This document shows, piece by piece, positions 7,817-16,393 of a DNA stretch of 20,424 nt. A program made the position numbers and the translations under genes. Each line of letters begins with the position of its first letter. The first letter of the stretch is position 1. Under the pieces are notes generated by a model. That model was not told the origin of the DNA, did not search any database, and was given only the letters and a program-made list of their open reading frames with translations. Location: assembly GCA_900321865.1 (NCBI GenBank), contig ONXP01000045.1, positions 1-20,424 of the forward strand. Reading direction: 5' to 3'. This stretch comes from an uncultured Elusimicrobia bacterium (GTDB lineage Bacteria; RUG730).

Positions 7817-8653
7817 CTATTTATTTTTTAAAGTTTCTATTAAAATTTTTCTCATTGATTCCACAGGAGGCTCGATATTTGTCCACTTGTAAAATGAAAT
7901 TACTCCCTGGTATAAAAGCATATCCAGCCCATTTAAACTTTTTATATTATTTTCTTCACAATATTTAATCATCGGAGTTTTGCGATTATAAATAATATCA
8001 TAAAATACTTGGTTTTTATTCAATAAATCAGGTGAAAATGGAAATTCATCCTTTTTTTCACTCATACCGATAGGAGTGGCATTTATCACAATGTCAGAAA
8101 TTTTAATATCTTTTTCTATATTTTCTGATGATATTATTTTATTTGTAAAAATATTTTCTAAACTTTTTGATTTTTCTTTATCAATATCATATACAAAAAC
8201 TTTTTCAGCCTTTGACAAAACTAGTGAAACCGAAATAGCTCTAGATGCTCCACCAGCTCCAAAAATAAAAAAAGTTTTTCCTTTTATATTAATTTTCAAA
8301 TTTTCTTCTAAAGCTTTTATGAAACCTAGACCATCAGTATTATCACCTAAGAGATATCCATTTTTATTAATTATAGTATTTACTGCACCTATTTTTTCTG
8401 CTCCTAGGGTTAATTCATCCAAAAATGGAATCACTTTTTGCTTATAAGGAATGGTAACATTTACCCCAGTAATATTCATAGCCTTTATAGATTTTACGGC
8501 TAACCCTATATCATCGACCAAAAAAGGAACATAAACATAATCCAAATTTAATTCTTTTAAAGCTAAATTATGCATAATCGGCGAAAAAGAATGCTCAATA
8601 GGATTTCCAAAAACACCCAAAATTTTAGTTTTGCCAGTTATTTTGTTTAACAT
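7817..8653 (-). CDS. aroE: Shikimate dehydrogenase
   Basis: 278 residues, standard length. The substrate-binding N-terminus has GNPIEHSFSPIMHN (16-29) and NVTIPYK (65-71, catalytic Lys71). NTDG (105-108) holds the catalytic aspartate. The Rossmann loop is GAGGASRA (132-139), followed by NATPIGMS. It reduces 3-dehydroshikimate to shikimate in the aromatic amino acid pathway. The basic NADPH cluster expected after the second strand is not obvious (VYDIDKEKS), so cofactor preference is open. No other aro gene is present in the window. It is separated by 75 bases from the upstream gene and by 7 from the malic enzyme, so a transcript start before aroE is possible, though no good promoter is visible. 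Confidence 0.95.
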   Translation of the reverse strand: MLNKITGKTKILGVFGNPIEHSFSPIMHNLALKELNLDYVYVPFLVDDIGLAVKSIKAMNITGVNVTIPYKQKVIPFLDELTLGAEKIGAVNTIINKNGYLLGDNTDGLGFIKALEENLKINIKGKTFFIFGAGGASRAISVSLVLSKAEKVFVYDIDKEKSKSLENIFTNKIISSENIEKDIKISDIVINATPIGMSEKKDEFPFSPDLLNKNQVFYDIIYNRKTPMIKYCEENNIKSLNGLDMLLYQGVISFYKWTNIEPPVESMRKILIETLKNK

Positions 8654-8728
8654 TTTATACCCAAATTTTTAATAAAATTATTGATTTTGCATAAAAATTA
8701 ATTGAACTTATAATGAATATTTAACAAT

Positions 8729-9238
8729 TTATAATATTTCTAATATTTTTTTCCCAAAATCTTTAGCCATTTCAGGGCCATTAGCTGTAAGAATTTTATG
8801 TTTTTCATCAAAAACCAATCCATCATCTGACAAAATCGCTCCATTATCCTTTAAAATTTCTCTTTCTGTCTTAAAGGAATTCGCTCTCACTCCATTTAAA
8901 ACTCCAGCATAAGCTAAAGTCGCAACAGACGAACAAATACTAGCCAAAAGTTTTTTAGAATTTTTCATGTCTTGACAAATTTTATGTGCTATATTGTTAT
9001 ACCAAAAATCTCTGCATCCAGCTCCGCCAACAAAAACTATAGCATCAAAATCATTTATATTTACATCCTCTAAAGCCAAGTCAGGCTCTATTTTTGCTCC
9101 TAGCTTTCCAAAACATTCCTTCTTTTCTAGGGAAATTATTATGTTTTTTATGCCTTTAGCTTCCAAGATATCCAAAGGATAAAAAAGTTCTTCATCTCTA
9201 AAATTTTGATTTGATATAATAAACCCTACAGTCTTCAC
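8729..9238 (-). CDS. DJ-1/PfpI family protein
   Basis: 169 residues with the single-domain DJ-1/PfpI fold. The N-terminal strand is followed by the conserved acidic elbow (RDEELFYPLDIL, Glu16/Glu17). The sequence AIVFVGGAGC forms the oxyanion side, and Cys102 in SICSSVATLAYAGVLNG is the nucleophile. The next residue is serine rather than the histidine of PfpI proteases, as in the DJ-1/YajL branch. Members act as glyoxalases, deglycases or oxidative-stress chaperones; the exact activity is unknown here. The start is GTG, preceded by GAGGGAAG. It lies 32 bases after the exported-protein gene. Confidence 0.88.
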   Translation of the reverse strand: MKTVGFIISNQNFRDEELFYPLDILEAKGIKNIIISLEKKECFGKLGAKIEPDLALEDVNINDFDAIVFVGGAGCRDFWYNNIAHKICQDMKNSKKLLASICSSVATLAYAGVLNGVRANSFKTEREILKDNGAILSDDGLVFDEKHKILTANGPEMAKDFGKKILEIL

Positions 9239-9270
9239 TTCAAAACTTCCCTCAAAATTATAAATTAATT

Positions 9271-10257
9271 TTATTTTTTACTCGATTTTTTAATCGTTTT
9301 CTTTTTATACTCAGAGACAGAATCTTTATTTTCTTTTTTGTTTAACTGAATATCACTTATTCTATAACCAAAAGTCTTGGAATAAGAAAATATGATTAAA
9401 AAATTTTTTTCTGTTTCTAATTCTTTTCCATTTTTTTCTTCAATTAATTTTAAATTTAACTCAAATAATTGTTTGCTATTAAATCCAGGCTGATAAACTA
9501 TCGGTTTTATTTCTGAAGATGAAATTTTTTTTAAATTATCAATATTCCCAAAAAATAAATTTTTTATATTATAATTAAAATATTCTTTTAAAAAATTGCC
9601 AAACAAAAGTTTAAATTTATACTCATAAGAAAAATATGAATAAATATTATCCAGATTCTTCTCAGAAATGTCTTTTACTAATTCTTTTAAAAAATCTTCT
9701 AATTTTAGGTTTTTTAAATATACATCCCTTGACTCTACTTTTTTACTTTTGACAATTTCTAAAATTTCCTCTAATTTTTCATTAGAGACATCGTATCTTA
9801 TGGTTTTTGATCCGTCTACAGAAATGATATAATATTTATTTATTAACAAATTCCCTATAATTTTTTTATCAAAAATCACAGCAATCCCAATTGTCTCATA
9901 ATCATTGGTATAAGGAAATAATTCTTTCTTTAGTTTATCTATTATGTTATAAAATTTTATCTCAACTTCTTTGTTTTTATATTTTTCTATATCTAAGGTT
10001 ATGCCTTTCGAAACATATTTAATTATAGAAAATAATAGATTATTTTTATATTTTGAAAACTCTGTCGTTTTTACACTAAAATCATTAGGTAAAACTGTAA
10101 AAAAAGACGAAATATATGTAGGCTCTAAACTATAATATTCAAACAATTTTTCTGGATCATCAAAATACCTAGCAGAAAACAAACCAGATAAACAAATAAG
10201 AAACAAAAACGGAATGAAAAATATTTTTTTATAAAGAGAAAAAAATGTTTTTTTCAT
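9271..10257 (-). CDS. Exported protein of unknown function
   Basis: 328 residues that I do not recognise. A basic start (KKTFFSLYKK), a hydrophobic segment (about 12-28, IFFIPFLFLICLSGLFSA) and an Ala-x-x cut region indicate a Sec signal peptide or membrane anchor. The mature part is rich in Lys, Phe, Tyr and Glu, with no cysteine after the signal and a lysine-rich tail (KKKTIKKSSKK). It looks like an alpha/beta periplasmic protein; segments such as FSYEYKFKLLFGNFLKEYF resemble the NTF2-like or 'DUF-type' secreted domains, but this is only a visual impression. The start ATG follows GAGAGAGGG. It is 12 bases after argC and so in the same unit. Confidence 0.75.
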   Translation of the reverse strand: MKKTFFSLYKKIFFIPFLFLICLSGLFSARYFDDPEKLFEYYSLEPTYISSFFTVLPNDFSVKTTEFSKYKNNLLFSIIKYVSKGITLDIEKYKNKEVEIKFYNIIDKLKKELFPYTNDYETIGIAVIFDKKIIGNLLINKYYIISVDGSKTIRYDVSNEKLEEILEIVKSKKVESRDVYLKNLKLEDFLKELVKDISEKNLDNIYSYFSYEYKFKLLFGNFLKEYFNYNIKNLFFGNIDNLKKISSSEIKPIVYQPGFNSKQLFELNLKLIEEKNGKELETEKNFLIIFSYSKTFGYRISDIQLNKKENKDSVSEYKKKTIKKSSKK

Positions 10258-10269
10258 AAAACCCTCTCT

Positions 10270-11292
10270 CTAAATTAATCCTTCTTTTTCATCAAAACCT
10301 AAAATTATATTCATATTCTGAACCGCTTGCCCCGAAGCCCCCTTTAACAGATTGTCTATAGCACAAAACACGACTAATATTTTGGCATCCTCATTACAAG
10401 CAAAACCTATATCACAAAAATTAGTGTAAGCTACCCCTTTAATAGAAGGTAATTTATCTAACAATCTTATAAAAAACTCATTGCCATAATATTGGTTATA
10501 TATTTCTTTGATTTTATCTAGGGAGATTTTTTCTTTTAATTTTATATAAATGCTGGATAATATTCCTCTGGTTAGAGGTAAAAGATGTGGAACAAAAGTT
10601 AAAGAAATTTTATTATCAGTTTTTTCTTTTAAAAATTCAACAACCTCTGGAATATGTCTGTGTCCCAAAGGGTTATATGGTAAAAAATTTTCGTTTTGCT
10701 CATTAAAAAGATACATATTATCTAATTTTTTACCAGCACCAGATACTCCTGACTTTGAATCTATTATGATATCATAATCTAAATCTATTAGATTTTCTTT
10801 CATAAGCGGATACAATGGCACTATCATACTAGTAGCATAACACCCAGGATTTGCAATAAATTTAGAATTTTTTATTAAAGCCCTATTTATCTCACATTGT
10901 CCAAAAACAGCTTTTTCTAAATATTCAGAATGAATGTGAACATTTTTATACCACTTTTCATAAATAAATTTTTCTTTTATACGAAAATCTGCAGATAAAT
11001 CAATGTTTATTTTTTTGTTTAAAAAATCGTCGTCAATATATTTCATACTAATACCATGAGGCAATGCATAAAAAAATATATCCCCACGAGATAACAAAGA
11101 CATCCTATCATACTTTTCAAAAATTAAATTATCACATAGCCCTTTTAGATCAGGATATAATTCCCAAACAAATTTCCCAGAATTATTATTGGATATGATA
11201 GCAGAAATTTTTACTTTTGAATGCCTGGTTAAAATTTTTACAAGCTCACGCCCTGTATACCCAGATGCCCCAACTATAACTACATTCTCCAT
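10270..11292 (-). CDS. argC: N-acetyl-gamma-glutamyl-phosphate reductase
   Basis: 340 residues, full length. The dinucleotide fold begins GASGYTGRELV (8-18). The catalytic cysteine is Cys151 in NPGCYAT, and the catalytic-site His213 lies in GHRHIPEV. SKSGVSGAG (179-187) is typical of ArgC. It reduces N-acetylglutamyl phosphate in the third step of arginine/ornithine biosynthesis. The ATG follows AGGGA. No argB, argD or argJ is in the window, so the pathway genes are scattered. It starts only 44 bases after the tRNA-CAT gene with no clear terminator between, so the tRNA promoter could feed this operon. Confidence 0.96.
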   Translation of the reverse strand: MENVVIVGASGYTGRELVKILTRHSKVKISAIISNNNSGKFVWELYPDLKGLCDNLIFEKYDRMSLLSRGDIFFYALPHGISMKYIDDDFLNKKINIDLSADFRIKEKFIYEKWYKNVHIHSEYLEKAVFGQCEINRALIKNSKFIANPGCYATSMIVPLYPLMKENLIDLDYDIIIDSKSGVSGAGKKLDNMYLFNEQNENFLPYNPLGHRHIPEVVEFLKEKTDNKISLTFVPHLLPLTRGILSSIYIKLKEKISLDKIKEIYNQYYGNEFFIRLLDKLPSIKGVAYTNFCDIGFACNEDAKILVVFCAIDNLLKGASGQAVQNMNIILGFDEKEGLI

Positions 11293-11336
11293 AAAAATCC
11301 CTATAAAAATAAAGAAAACACGAAAAAATAAAAAAA

Positions 11337-11410
11337 TGGGACCAGTAGGACTTGAACCTACGACCCACTGATTATGAGTCAGTTGCTCTAACCAACTGAG
11401 CTATGGTCCC
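11337..11410 (-). tRNA. tRNA with CAT anticodon (elongator Met or Ile2)
   Basis: A standard 74-base cloverleaf: acceptor GGGACCA/TGGTCCC with A73, D-arm AGCTCAGTTGGTTAGAGC, anticodon stem-loop ACTGA-CTCATAA-TCAGT, T-arm GTAGGTTCAAGTCCTAC. CCA is not encoded: a T-rich run follows A73. It is not an initiator, since it lacks the three G-C pairs below the anticodon. The CAT loop could be elongator Met or the lysidine-modified Ile2; the GGG-starting acceptor leans to Ile2, but sequence alone does not settle it. It lies directly after rpoD with its own perfect promoter. Confidence 0.95.
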
Positions 11411-11422
11411 AAAATTAAAGTC

Positions 11423-11450
11423 ATTATATATAAATATTAATATATGTCAA
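11423..11450 (-). promoter_or_regulatory. Consensus sigma-70 promoter for tRNA-CAT, overlapping the rpoD stop
   Basis: On the minus strand TTGACA (11445-11450) and TATAAT (11423-11428) are both perfect consensus with a 16-base spacer. The rpoD stop codon TGA (11447-11449) is part of the -35 box. The -10 ends 12 bases before the mature tRNA, leaving a very short leader. Confidence 0.8.
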
Positions 11451-13327
11451 TATAAATATTCTTGTAATATATTACTTCTAGACGGATGTTTTAATTTTTT
11501 TAAAGCTTTTACTTCTATTTGTCTTATTCTTTCTCTAGTCACTCCAAAAATTTCTCCAACTTCTTCTAAAGTTCTAGGATAGCCACAACCTATCCCAAAC
11601 CTCAGTTTTACTATTTCTTCTTCCTTTGGAGATAATGTTTTTAAAACTTCGTTTATAGCCTTTGTTCTCATTTTATCAGATGATTTTATATTTGGGGTAA
11701 CTTGGGTTTTATCTTCTATAAAATCTTCTAAAAAACTATCTTCATCCTCTCCTGTCGGAGTAGTAAGTGATATTGGCTCCATCATAATATTTAAGACTGC
11801 TTTAATTTTGTCAGTTGGCAAATCCATTTTTTCTGCATATTCTTCTATTGTAGGTTCTCTGCCTTCTTCTTGCTTAAATTTTCTAGAAATTTTTCCCAAT
11901 TTTGACATAATTTCTTTCATATGCACCGGAATTCTAATAGTCCTAGATTGATCTGCTATCGCTCTATTTATAGACTGTCTTATCCACCAAGTTGCATATG
12001 TAGAAAATTTGAAACCTCTTTTATATTCGAATTTATCCACTGCTTTCATTAAACCTATAGAGCCTTCTTGGATTATATCCAAAAGTGATAAGCTAGAATT
12101 TACATGTTTTTTAGCAATACTTACAACTAATCTAAGATTAGCCTTAATCAAATGAGTTTTGTCTATATGTATTTTATTTTCTAAATCAATAATTGTAGAA
12201 TTAACCTCTAAAAGCTCATCTGCAACAATATTTTTATCTTCCTCTATATTTTTTATCTTCTTTTCAAAAATATCTAATTCTCGCAATTTTACAAAAATTT
12301 CTTCTTTGTCTACATCTAAATTTTCAAAAATTTTTTCATTTCTCTTAGTATAGGTCTTTTTTAAAGTTTTTATATCTAATTTTTTATCATTAAAATAAGT
12401 TTCCAGAGCTTTAATTTCTTTTCGATACATCTTAATCTGTTTGGCAACATCTTTTATCCTAAGAATTAAATCCTCCATTTTTGAAAGATTTAAATTTACC
12501 CCAATAATATTGTCAATAATTAAATCTTGATATTTTTTTAATTCTATAGCAAGTTGTGCTTTTTTATCTTTATTTTTTTCCTTAGAAATCTTTAAATTTA
12601 TATCGTTTATTTTAATTTCTGTTTCTTTTATCAAGTTTACTAAATCACTCATTTTATCACGCATATCTTGCAAAACTTCATCCGTCTTTTTCCCTCTAGG
12701 CATTAATTCCCTTGGAGTTATTTCGTCTTCTCTTAAGAGCATATCCCATTCTTTTAATTCTTTTAAAGTTATATGAGATTTTAAGACTATTTTTTGCAAT
12801 TTTTTTTCATTCTTTTTAATTCTTTTTGCAATTTCTATTTCTTCTTCTCTAGATAATAATGGAACTTTTCCCATTTCTGTTAAATATAATTTTATTGAAT
12901 CACTGTTTTTATAATCAGTTTCTGTTTGATTTGCTGCATCAAATGCTTTTTCTTCATCATCATTATTATTATTATATTTTATGTCATACGTATTCTCAGA
13001 ATCTTCATTGTTATCATAATTATAAATATGTGTTTCACGAAAATCAGAATTTAAGCTAGAATCTTCTTCAAAATTTTCATTATTCAAATAATCTTCATCT
13101 TCTTCGCTAAAATCTTCTTTTTCAGACGATTCTTTTTTATCTTGATATTTAATATTTGCTTTAGAAAGTTCTATAAATATATCATCCATTGCATCTATAG
13201 ATAAATTTTTATCATGCAACATATTTTCTATCTCGTCATAACTTATAGTTCCTTTTTCTTTCCCCAGTTTTACTAATTCTAACACATATTTTTTATTAAT
13301 ATCTTTATTGTCTTCGTTCTCTTTCAA
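11447..13327 (-). CDS. rpoD: RNA polymerase sigma factor RpoD (sigma-70, group 1)
   Basis: 626 residues. Region 1.1 lies at about 8-60, then a very acidic Asn/Asp/Glu linker (about 65-130). Region 1.2 begins [18 protein letters not shown] (143-160). A long non-conserved, charged, coiled-coil-prone insert spans about 180-385. Region 2 ([18 protein letters not shown], then [15 protein letters not shown] for -10 recognition and melting) covers about 391-470. Region 3 is about 470-550 and region 4 ([15 protein letters not shown], helix-turn-helix with [10 protein letters not shown]) about 564-620. The long insert and region 1.1 identify the essential primary sigma. The start is TTG, one base after the dnaG stop and behind AGGGAG. 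The dnaG-rpoD pair matches the classical macromolecular synthesis operon, but rpsU is absent. Confidence 0.97.
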   Translation of the reverse strand: MKENEDNKDINKKYVLELVKLGKEKGTISYDEIENMLHDKNLSIDAMDDIFIELSKANIKYQDKKESSEKEDFSEEDEDYLNNENFEEDSSLNSDFRETHIYNYDNNEDSENTYDIKYNNNNDDEEKAFDAANQTETDYKNSDSIKLYLTEMGKVPLLSREEEIEIAKRIKKNEKKLQKIVLKSHITLKELKEWDMLLREDEITPRELMPRGKKTDEVLQDMRDKMSDLVNLIKETEIKINDINLKISKEKNKDKKAQLAIELKKYQDLIIDNIIGVNLNLSKMEDLILRIKDVAKQIKMYRKEIKALETYFNDKKLDIKTLKKTYTKRNEKIFENLDVDKEEIFVKLRELDIFEKKIKNIEEDKNIVADELLEVNSTIIDLENKIHIDKTHLIKANLRLVVSIAKKHVNSSLSLLDIIQEGSIGLMKAVDKFEYKRGFKFSTYATWWIRQSINRAIADQSRTIRIPVHMKEIMSKLGKISRKFKQEEGREPTIEEYAEKMDLPTDKIKAVLNIMMEPISLTTPTGEDEDSFLEDFIEDKTQVTPNIKSSDKMRTKAINEVLKTLSPKEEEIVKLRFGIGCGYPRTLEEVGEIFGVTRERIRQIEVKALKKLKHPSRSNILQEYLY

Positions 13328-13328
13328 T

Positions 13329-15077
13329 TTATATCTCCCTTTTTTTTAAAACATCATTGACATAATCTAACAAACTGCCTTTATATGCTTTTCCTTTCGT
13401 TTTTAAAAATTTATCATATAATTTTTTTTTAAAATCGTATATGTCATCTTTATTCATATCTCTAGTAGTAATATATGTTAATAATTTATCAACATATTCT
13501 GAATCTTTTGTATCTAGTTCAGGTAAATAATCTAACGAAATTGTATTTATTAAATTTTTTATTTCTAAGTTTTTATATTTATCTTTATTTTTAAAAAGAA
13601 AACTGAATAAATTTCTAATATGAATATTAGTTATCCATTCCAATTTTATTTCCTTTTCTGCTTCGTCTAAAATGCTATTATTAAAAATAATATATCTCAA
13701 AGCATCTAATTCTATACTAGGAATATCTAAAAAAATATTTTCATCTTTTTTATAATCACTTAAATCTTTTTTAAAATTCTTTTTATTTTTAAAATATTTA
13801 CTATTTTTAAAGTAGAATCTAATTCTTTCTATACTATCCTTTGTAATATCTGATATTTTTTGTAAAGCATAATTTGTTTTTTGAATATCCTTTATTTCTA
13901 CTATTATTTCAAAAATATCATCTAAAAAATTCTTTTTATCTTGGAACAATTTAATATTATATTTTTTTATTAAAAGCAAAGTTTCAATTTTATAAGACAC
14001 TTCATCTTTTGCATTTTTTAAAAGCAATAAAAAAGCATCTTTCCCTTTTAGTTTTATAAAATCATCAGGATCTAATCCATCAGGAATGATAACTATTTTT
14101 AAGTTTATAGCAGAATTAAGAAACAAATCACATGTTCTATAACTCGCTTTTATTCCTGCTTCATCTCCATCAAAAACTAAATAAACATTATCTGTATATC
14201 TCTTTAATAAATTTATATGATCTGGGCCTAATGCTGTCCCTAAAGTCGCTACGACATTTTTTACTCCACGAGAGAATAAAGATATTACATCTATATATCC
14301 CTCCAGCACCAAAACTTCATTTTTTTCTTTTATACTGGGCAAGGCAAAATTTAAACCATAAAAAGAATTATGTTTTTTAAACAATTCTGTTTCATGAGAA
14401 TTTAAATATTTAGGAATTTTATCATTTTTTAAAACTCTAGCACCAAAAGCTATAATATGCCCTCTAACATCAAAAATAGGGAATATTATTCTATCACGAA
14501 AGAAATCACGATACCGTCCATTACTATTAACAACTATAGACAATTTTTCTAAAATTTTTAAATCTATAGAATTTTTTATAGAATGCCTACACACATCGTC
14601 AGCTATATCCCTTGCATAACCTAATCTAAATAATTTTATACATTCTTTATCAAGGCCTCTAGCCATCAAATATTCAGTAGCATTTTTACTTACATTTAAA
14701 ACCCTAACATAATAATCAGCAACTCTCTCGTTTATAGCAAATAAATTATTTTTGTCATCGTTATTATGTTTTTTAGAAATATAAAACTCATTATCCTTTA
14801 TGCCTAATTTTTCTTTTAAAAAATTAACAGCTTCTAAAAAAGATAAATTTTCAATTTTCCTCAAAAAATTTATTACATTCCCGCCAGCATGACAACCAAA
14901 ACAATAAAACATCTGTTTTTCGTAACTAACAAAAAAAGAAGGAGTTTTCTCATTATGAAAAGGACAAAGCCCTTTATAATTAGAACCTGCCTTAGTCAAT
15001 CTAACATATTCACCAATAATATCAACTATATTTATTTTATTTAAAATATTATCTATATAATATTCTGATTTTTCTAT
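13329..15077 (-). CDS. dnaG: DNA primase, apparent AUA start codon
   Basis: 582 residues if started at the ATA at 15077. The first TTG in frame (14999) would remove the conserved N-terminal segment [20 protein letters not shown], which is clearly translated in the family. There is no ATG, GTG or TTG between the in-frame stop (15096-15098, also the previous gene's stop) and that segment. GGAGG sits six bases before the ATA. CHC2 zinc finger: CPFH (38-41) and CFGC (59-62). TOPRIM: LEGYIDV (258-264) and FDGDEAG (302-308). The C-terminal helicase-binding domain is Lys/Phe-rich and divergent. It makes RNA primers at the replication fork. One-base gap to rpoD. A sequencing error at the start codon is the main alternative. 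Confidence 0.93.
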   Translation of the reverse strand: MEKSEYYIDNILNKINIVDIIGEYVRLTKAGSNYKGLCPFHNEKTPSFFVSYEKQMFYCFGCHAGGNVINFLRKIENLSFLEAVNFLKEKLGIKDNEFYISKKHNNDDKNNLFAINERVADYYVRVLNVSKNATEYLMARGLDKECIKLFRLGYARDIADDVCRHSIKNSIDLKILEKLSIVVNSNGRYRDFFRDRIIFPIFDVRGHIIAFGARVLKNDKIPKYLNSHETELFKKHNSFYGLNFALPSIKEKNEVLVLEGYIDVISLFSRGVKNVVATLGTALGPDHINLLKRYTDNVYLVFDGDEAGIKASYRTCDLFLNSAINLKIVIIPDGLDPDDFIKLKGKDAFLLLLKNAKDEVSYKIETLLLIKKYNIKLFQDKKNFLDDIFEIIVEIKDIQKTNYALQKISDITKDSIERIRFYFKNSKYFKNKKNFKKDLSDYKKDENIFLDIPSIELDALRYIIFNNSILDEAEKEIKLEWITNIHIRNLFSFLFKNKDKYKNLEIKNLINTISLDYLPELDTKDSEYVDKLLTYITTRDMNKDDIYDFKKKLYDKFLKTKGKAYKGSLLDYVNDVLKKREI

Positions 15078-15078
15078 A

Positions 15079-15088
15079 TGTTTCCTCC
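15079..15088 (-). promoter_or_regulatory. Shine-Dalgarno that fixes the dnaG start
   Basis: Minus strand GGAGGAAA lies in the 18-base gap between the DUF547-like gene's stop and the ATA at 15075-15077. The spacing of about six bases is ideal for an ATA start and useless for the downstream TTG at 14999, so it decides the start choice. Confidence 0.65.
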
Positions 15089-15095
15089 AAAAGTT

Positions 15096-15965
15096 CTAAG
15101 AAATACATTTTAAACTAAAGTCATCTCTTTTATAAACAATTTTGTATAAATTATTTTTTAAAAAAACTTTATCATTAGGATTTACATAATCTAACAAAAA
15201 TTTTACGATATTTAAATCATTTTCAGACAAATAAGCATTTTTTATTTCGATTATATTATTTTTATTAAAATTAACATTGAAAAAGCTTATATATCTTTTA
15301 AAAAATCCAGACAAATAAACTATATCTTTATCTCTATCAATTTCAAAAATGTTTTTATCAGATAAATATAGCCTTACAGCTTCGTCTAAGTTTCTATTCA
15401 ACAAATTTACATTAAATAATAAAAAATTAAACCCTGGAGCATCTTTTGACAAGAAATCAAAACTAAAAATTGTTCTGACATTTCCATAATTTTCAACCAC
15501 TTTGTCCAAAGTAATAACATGCATAATAATCTGGCCAATAGTTCTAATTTTGGTTTTATCTTTAAAAGGAATTCTAATATTTTCAATTTTTCTCAGCGCT
15601 CTAATATCGTTATCTTTTATAAAAATATTCAGAGATTTCAGAGGGTATTGCTTTGCTACATGATCTATTAAAAAAATATTAACATAGGCAATATAAAAAA
15701 TTATTTCTTCTTTAGAATTTTGAAATTTTAAATCATGATTATAAAAAAAATCTAAAATTTTTTTCATTCTATCGGCATTTAGTTTAACTTTTTCATAGTC
15801 TATAATTTGATTCTCATTAAAACAACTAGATAAAATAAAATTGTAATCTTTTAAAATGTTTTGAGTTAAAAAATCAGTTTGATAATTCGTAAAGACTTTT
15901 TCTTTTGCAAAAACGAAATTTGATAAAAGCAAAAATAAACAAAGACTAACAACACTTTTTTTCAA
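15096..15965 (-). CDS. Exported DUF547-like protein, degenerate core motif
   Basis: 289 residues with a clean signal peptide (cleavage likely after VFA, residue 20). The order of motifs follows DUF547 proteins: IDYEKVK (55-61), a FYIAYVNIFLID helix (90-101, where the family has FWINAYNA), YPLKSL (107-112), TLDKVVEN (152-159), NVRTIFSFDFLSKDAPGF (162-179), LDEAVRLYLSD (193-203) and a final LSGFFKRYISFF (218-229). In the family the fifth block normally carries His and a Gly-Ser-Cys-Pro stretch; here those residues are replaced, so any catalytic role may be lost. DUF547 function is not established. The start is TTG, in a TTGA overlap with the preceding lipoprotein's stop and behind a G6 run. Located directly before dnaG. 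The assignment is by eye. Confidence 0.6.
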   Translation of the reverse strand: MKKSVVSLCLFLLLSNFVFAKEKVFTNYQTDFLTQNILKDYNFILSSCFNENQIIDYEKVKLNADRMKKILDFFYNHDLKFQNSKEEIIFYIAYVNIFLIDHVAKQYPLKSLNIFIKDNDIRALRKIENIRIPFKDKTKIRTIGQIIMHVITLDKVVENYGNVRTIFSFDFLSKDAPGFNFLLFNVNLLNRNLDEAVRLYLSDKNIFEIDRDKDIVYLSGFFKRYISFFNVNFNKNNIIEIKNAYLSENDLNIVKFLLDYVNPNDKVFLKNNLYKIVYKRDDFSLKCIS

Positions 15966-16393
15966 CTCTGCCCCCCAATTTTTTCATCAACAATTAAAAT
16001 TTTACTAAAATTATCTACAAAATACTCAGCTAATTCTATATTAAAAGAAGTAAATTTTATAATGCTTCCTTTATCTTTTTTCTCAATTTTTATATACAAT
16101 TCCGTAGTATTTGAAACATTTTTATATATTTTTGTTAAATTCCGTACATAAATTTCTGTATCAGAAATAAAATAAATATCAGCTTCATTTTTGTACAAAA
16201 AATCTTTTATTTTCACCAAAATGTCAGAAGATGATATATTGTCATTATCTATAATTTTAAAATTATCTTTTACCATTGATAATTTTTTTAAAGTCTCTTT
16301 AGGAATGCCTAAAAAATTTTCAAAACTAATAGATGAACAAGAATAAACAAACATCATCAAAATAAAAATAAAAATAAAATATTTCATTTTCAT
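15962..16393 (-). CDS. Small lipoprotein of unknown function
   Basis: 143 residues, not recognised. The N-terminus MKMKYFIFIFILMMFVYSC ends in a lipobox (VYSC, Cys19), so it should be lipid-anchored. The mature 124 residues alternate charged strands (IYFISDTEIYVRNLTKIY; TELYIKIEKKDKGSIIKFTS), suggesting a small beta-rich domain, and end with a helix (ELAEYFVDNFSKIL). It overlaps pdxJ by four bases (ATGA) upstream and the DUF547-like gene by four bases (TTGA) downstream. Tight coupling with both indicates one transcript, and a shared envelope location with the next product suggests the two may work together; this is inference. Confidence 0.75.
   Translation of the reverse strand: MKMKYFIFIFILMMFVYSCSSISFENFLGIPKETLKKLSMVKDNFKIIDNDNISSSDILVKIKDFLYKNEADIYFISDTEIYVRNLTKIYKNVSNTTELYIKIEKKDKGSIIKFTSFNIELAEYFVDNFSKILIVDEKIGGQS

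Noticed and set aside
8076-8447. A 123-codon open frame on the + strand inside aroE
   Set aside because: It is antisense to the full-length, motif-complete aroE, lacks a ribosome site and has no recognisable protein pattern.
11337-11371. A + strand reading containing MGPVGLEPTTH
   Set aside because: This is the familiar false peptide produced by reading across the 3' half of a tRNA gene; the tRNA-CAT cloverleaf explains it.
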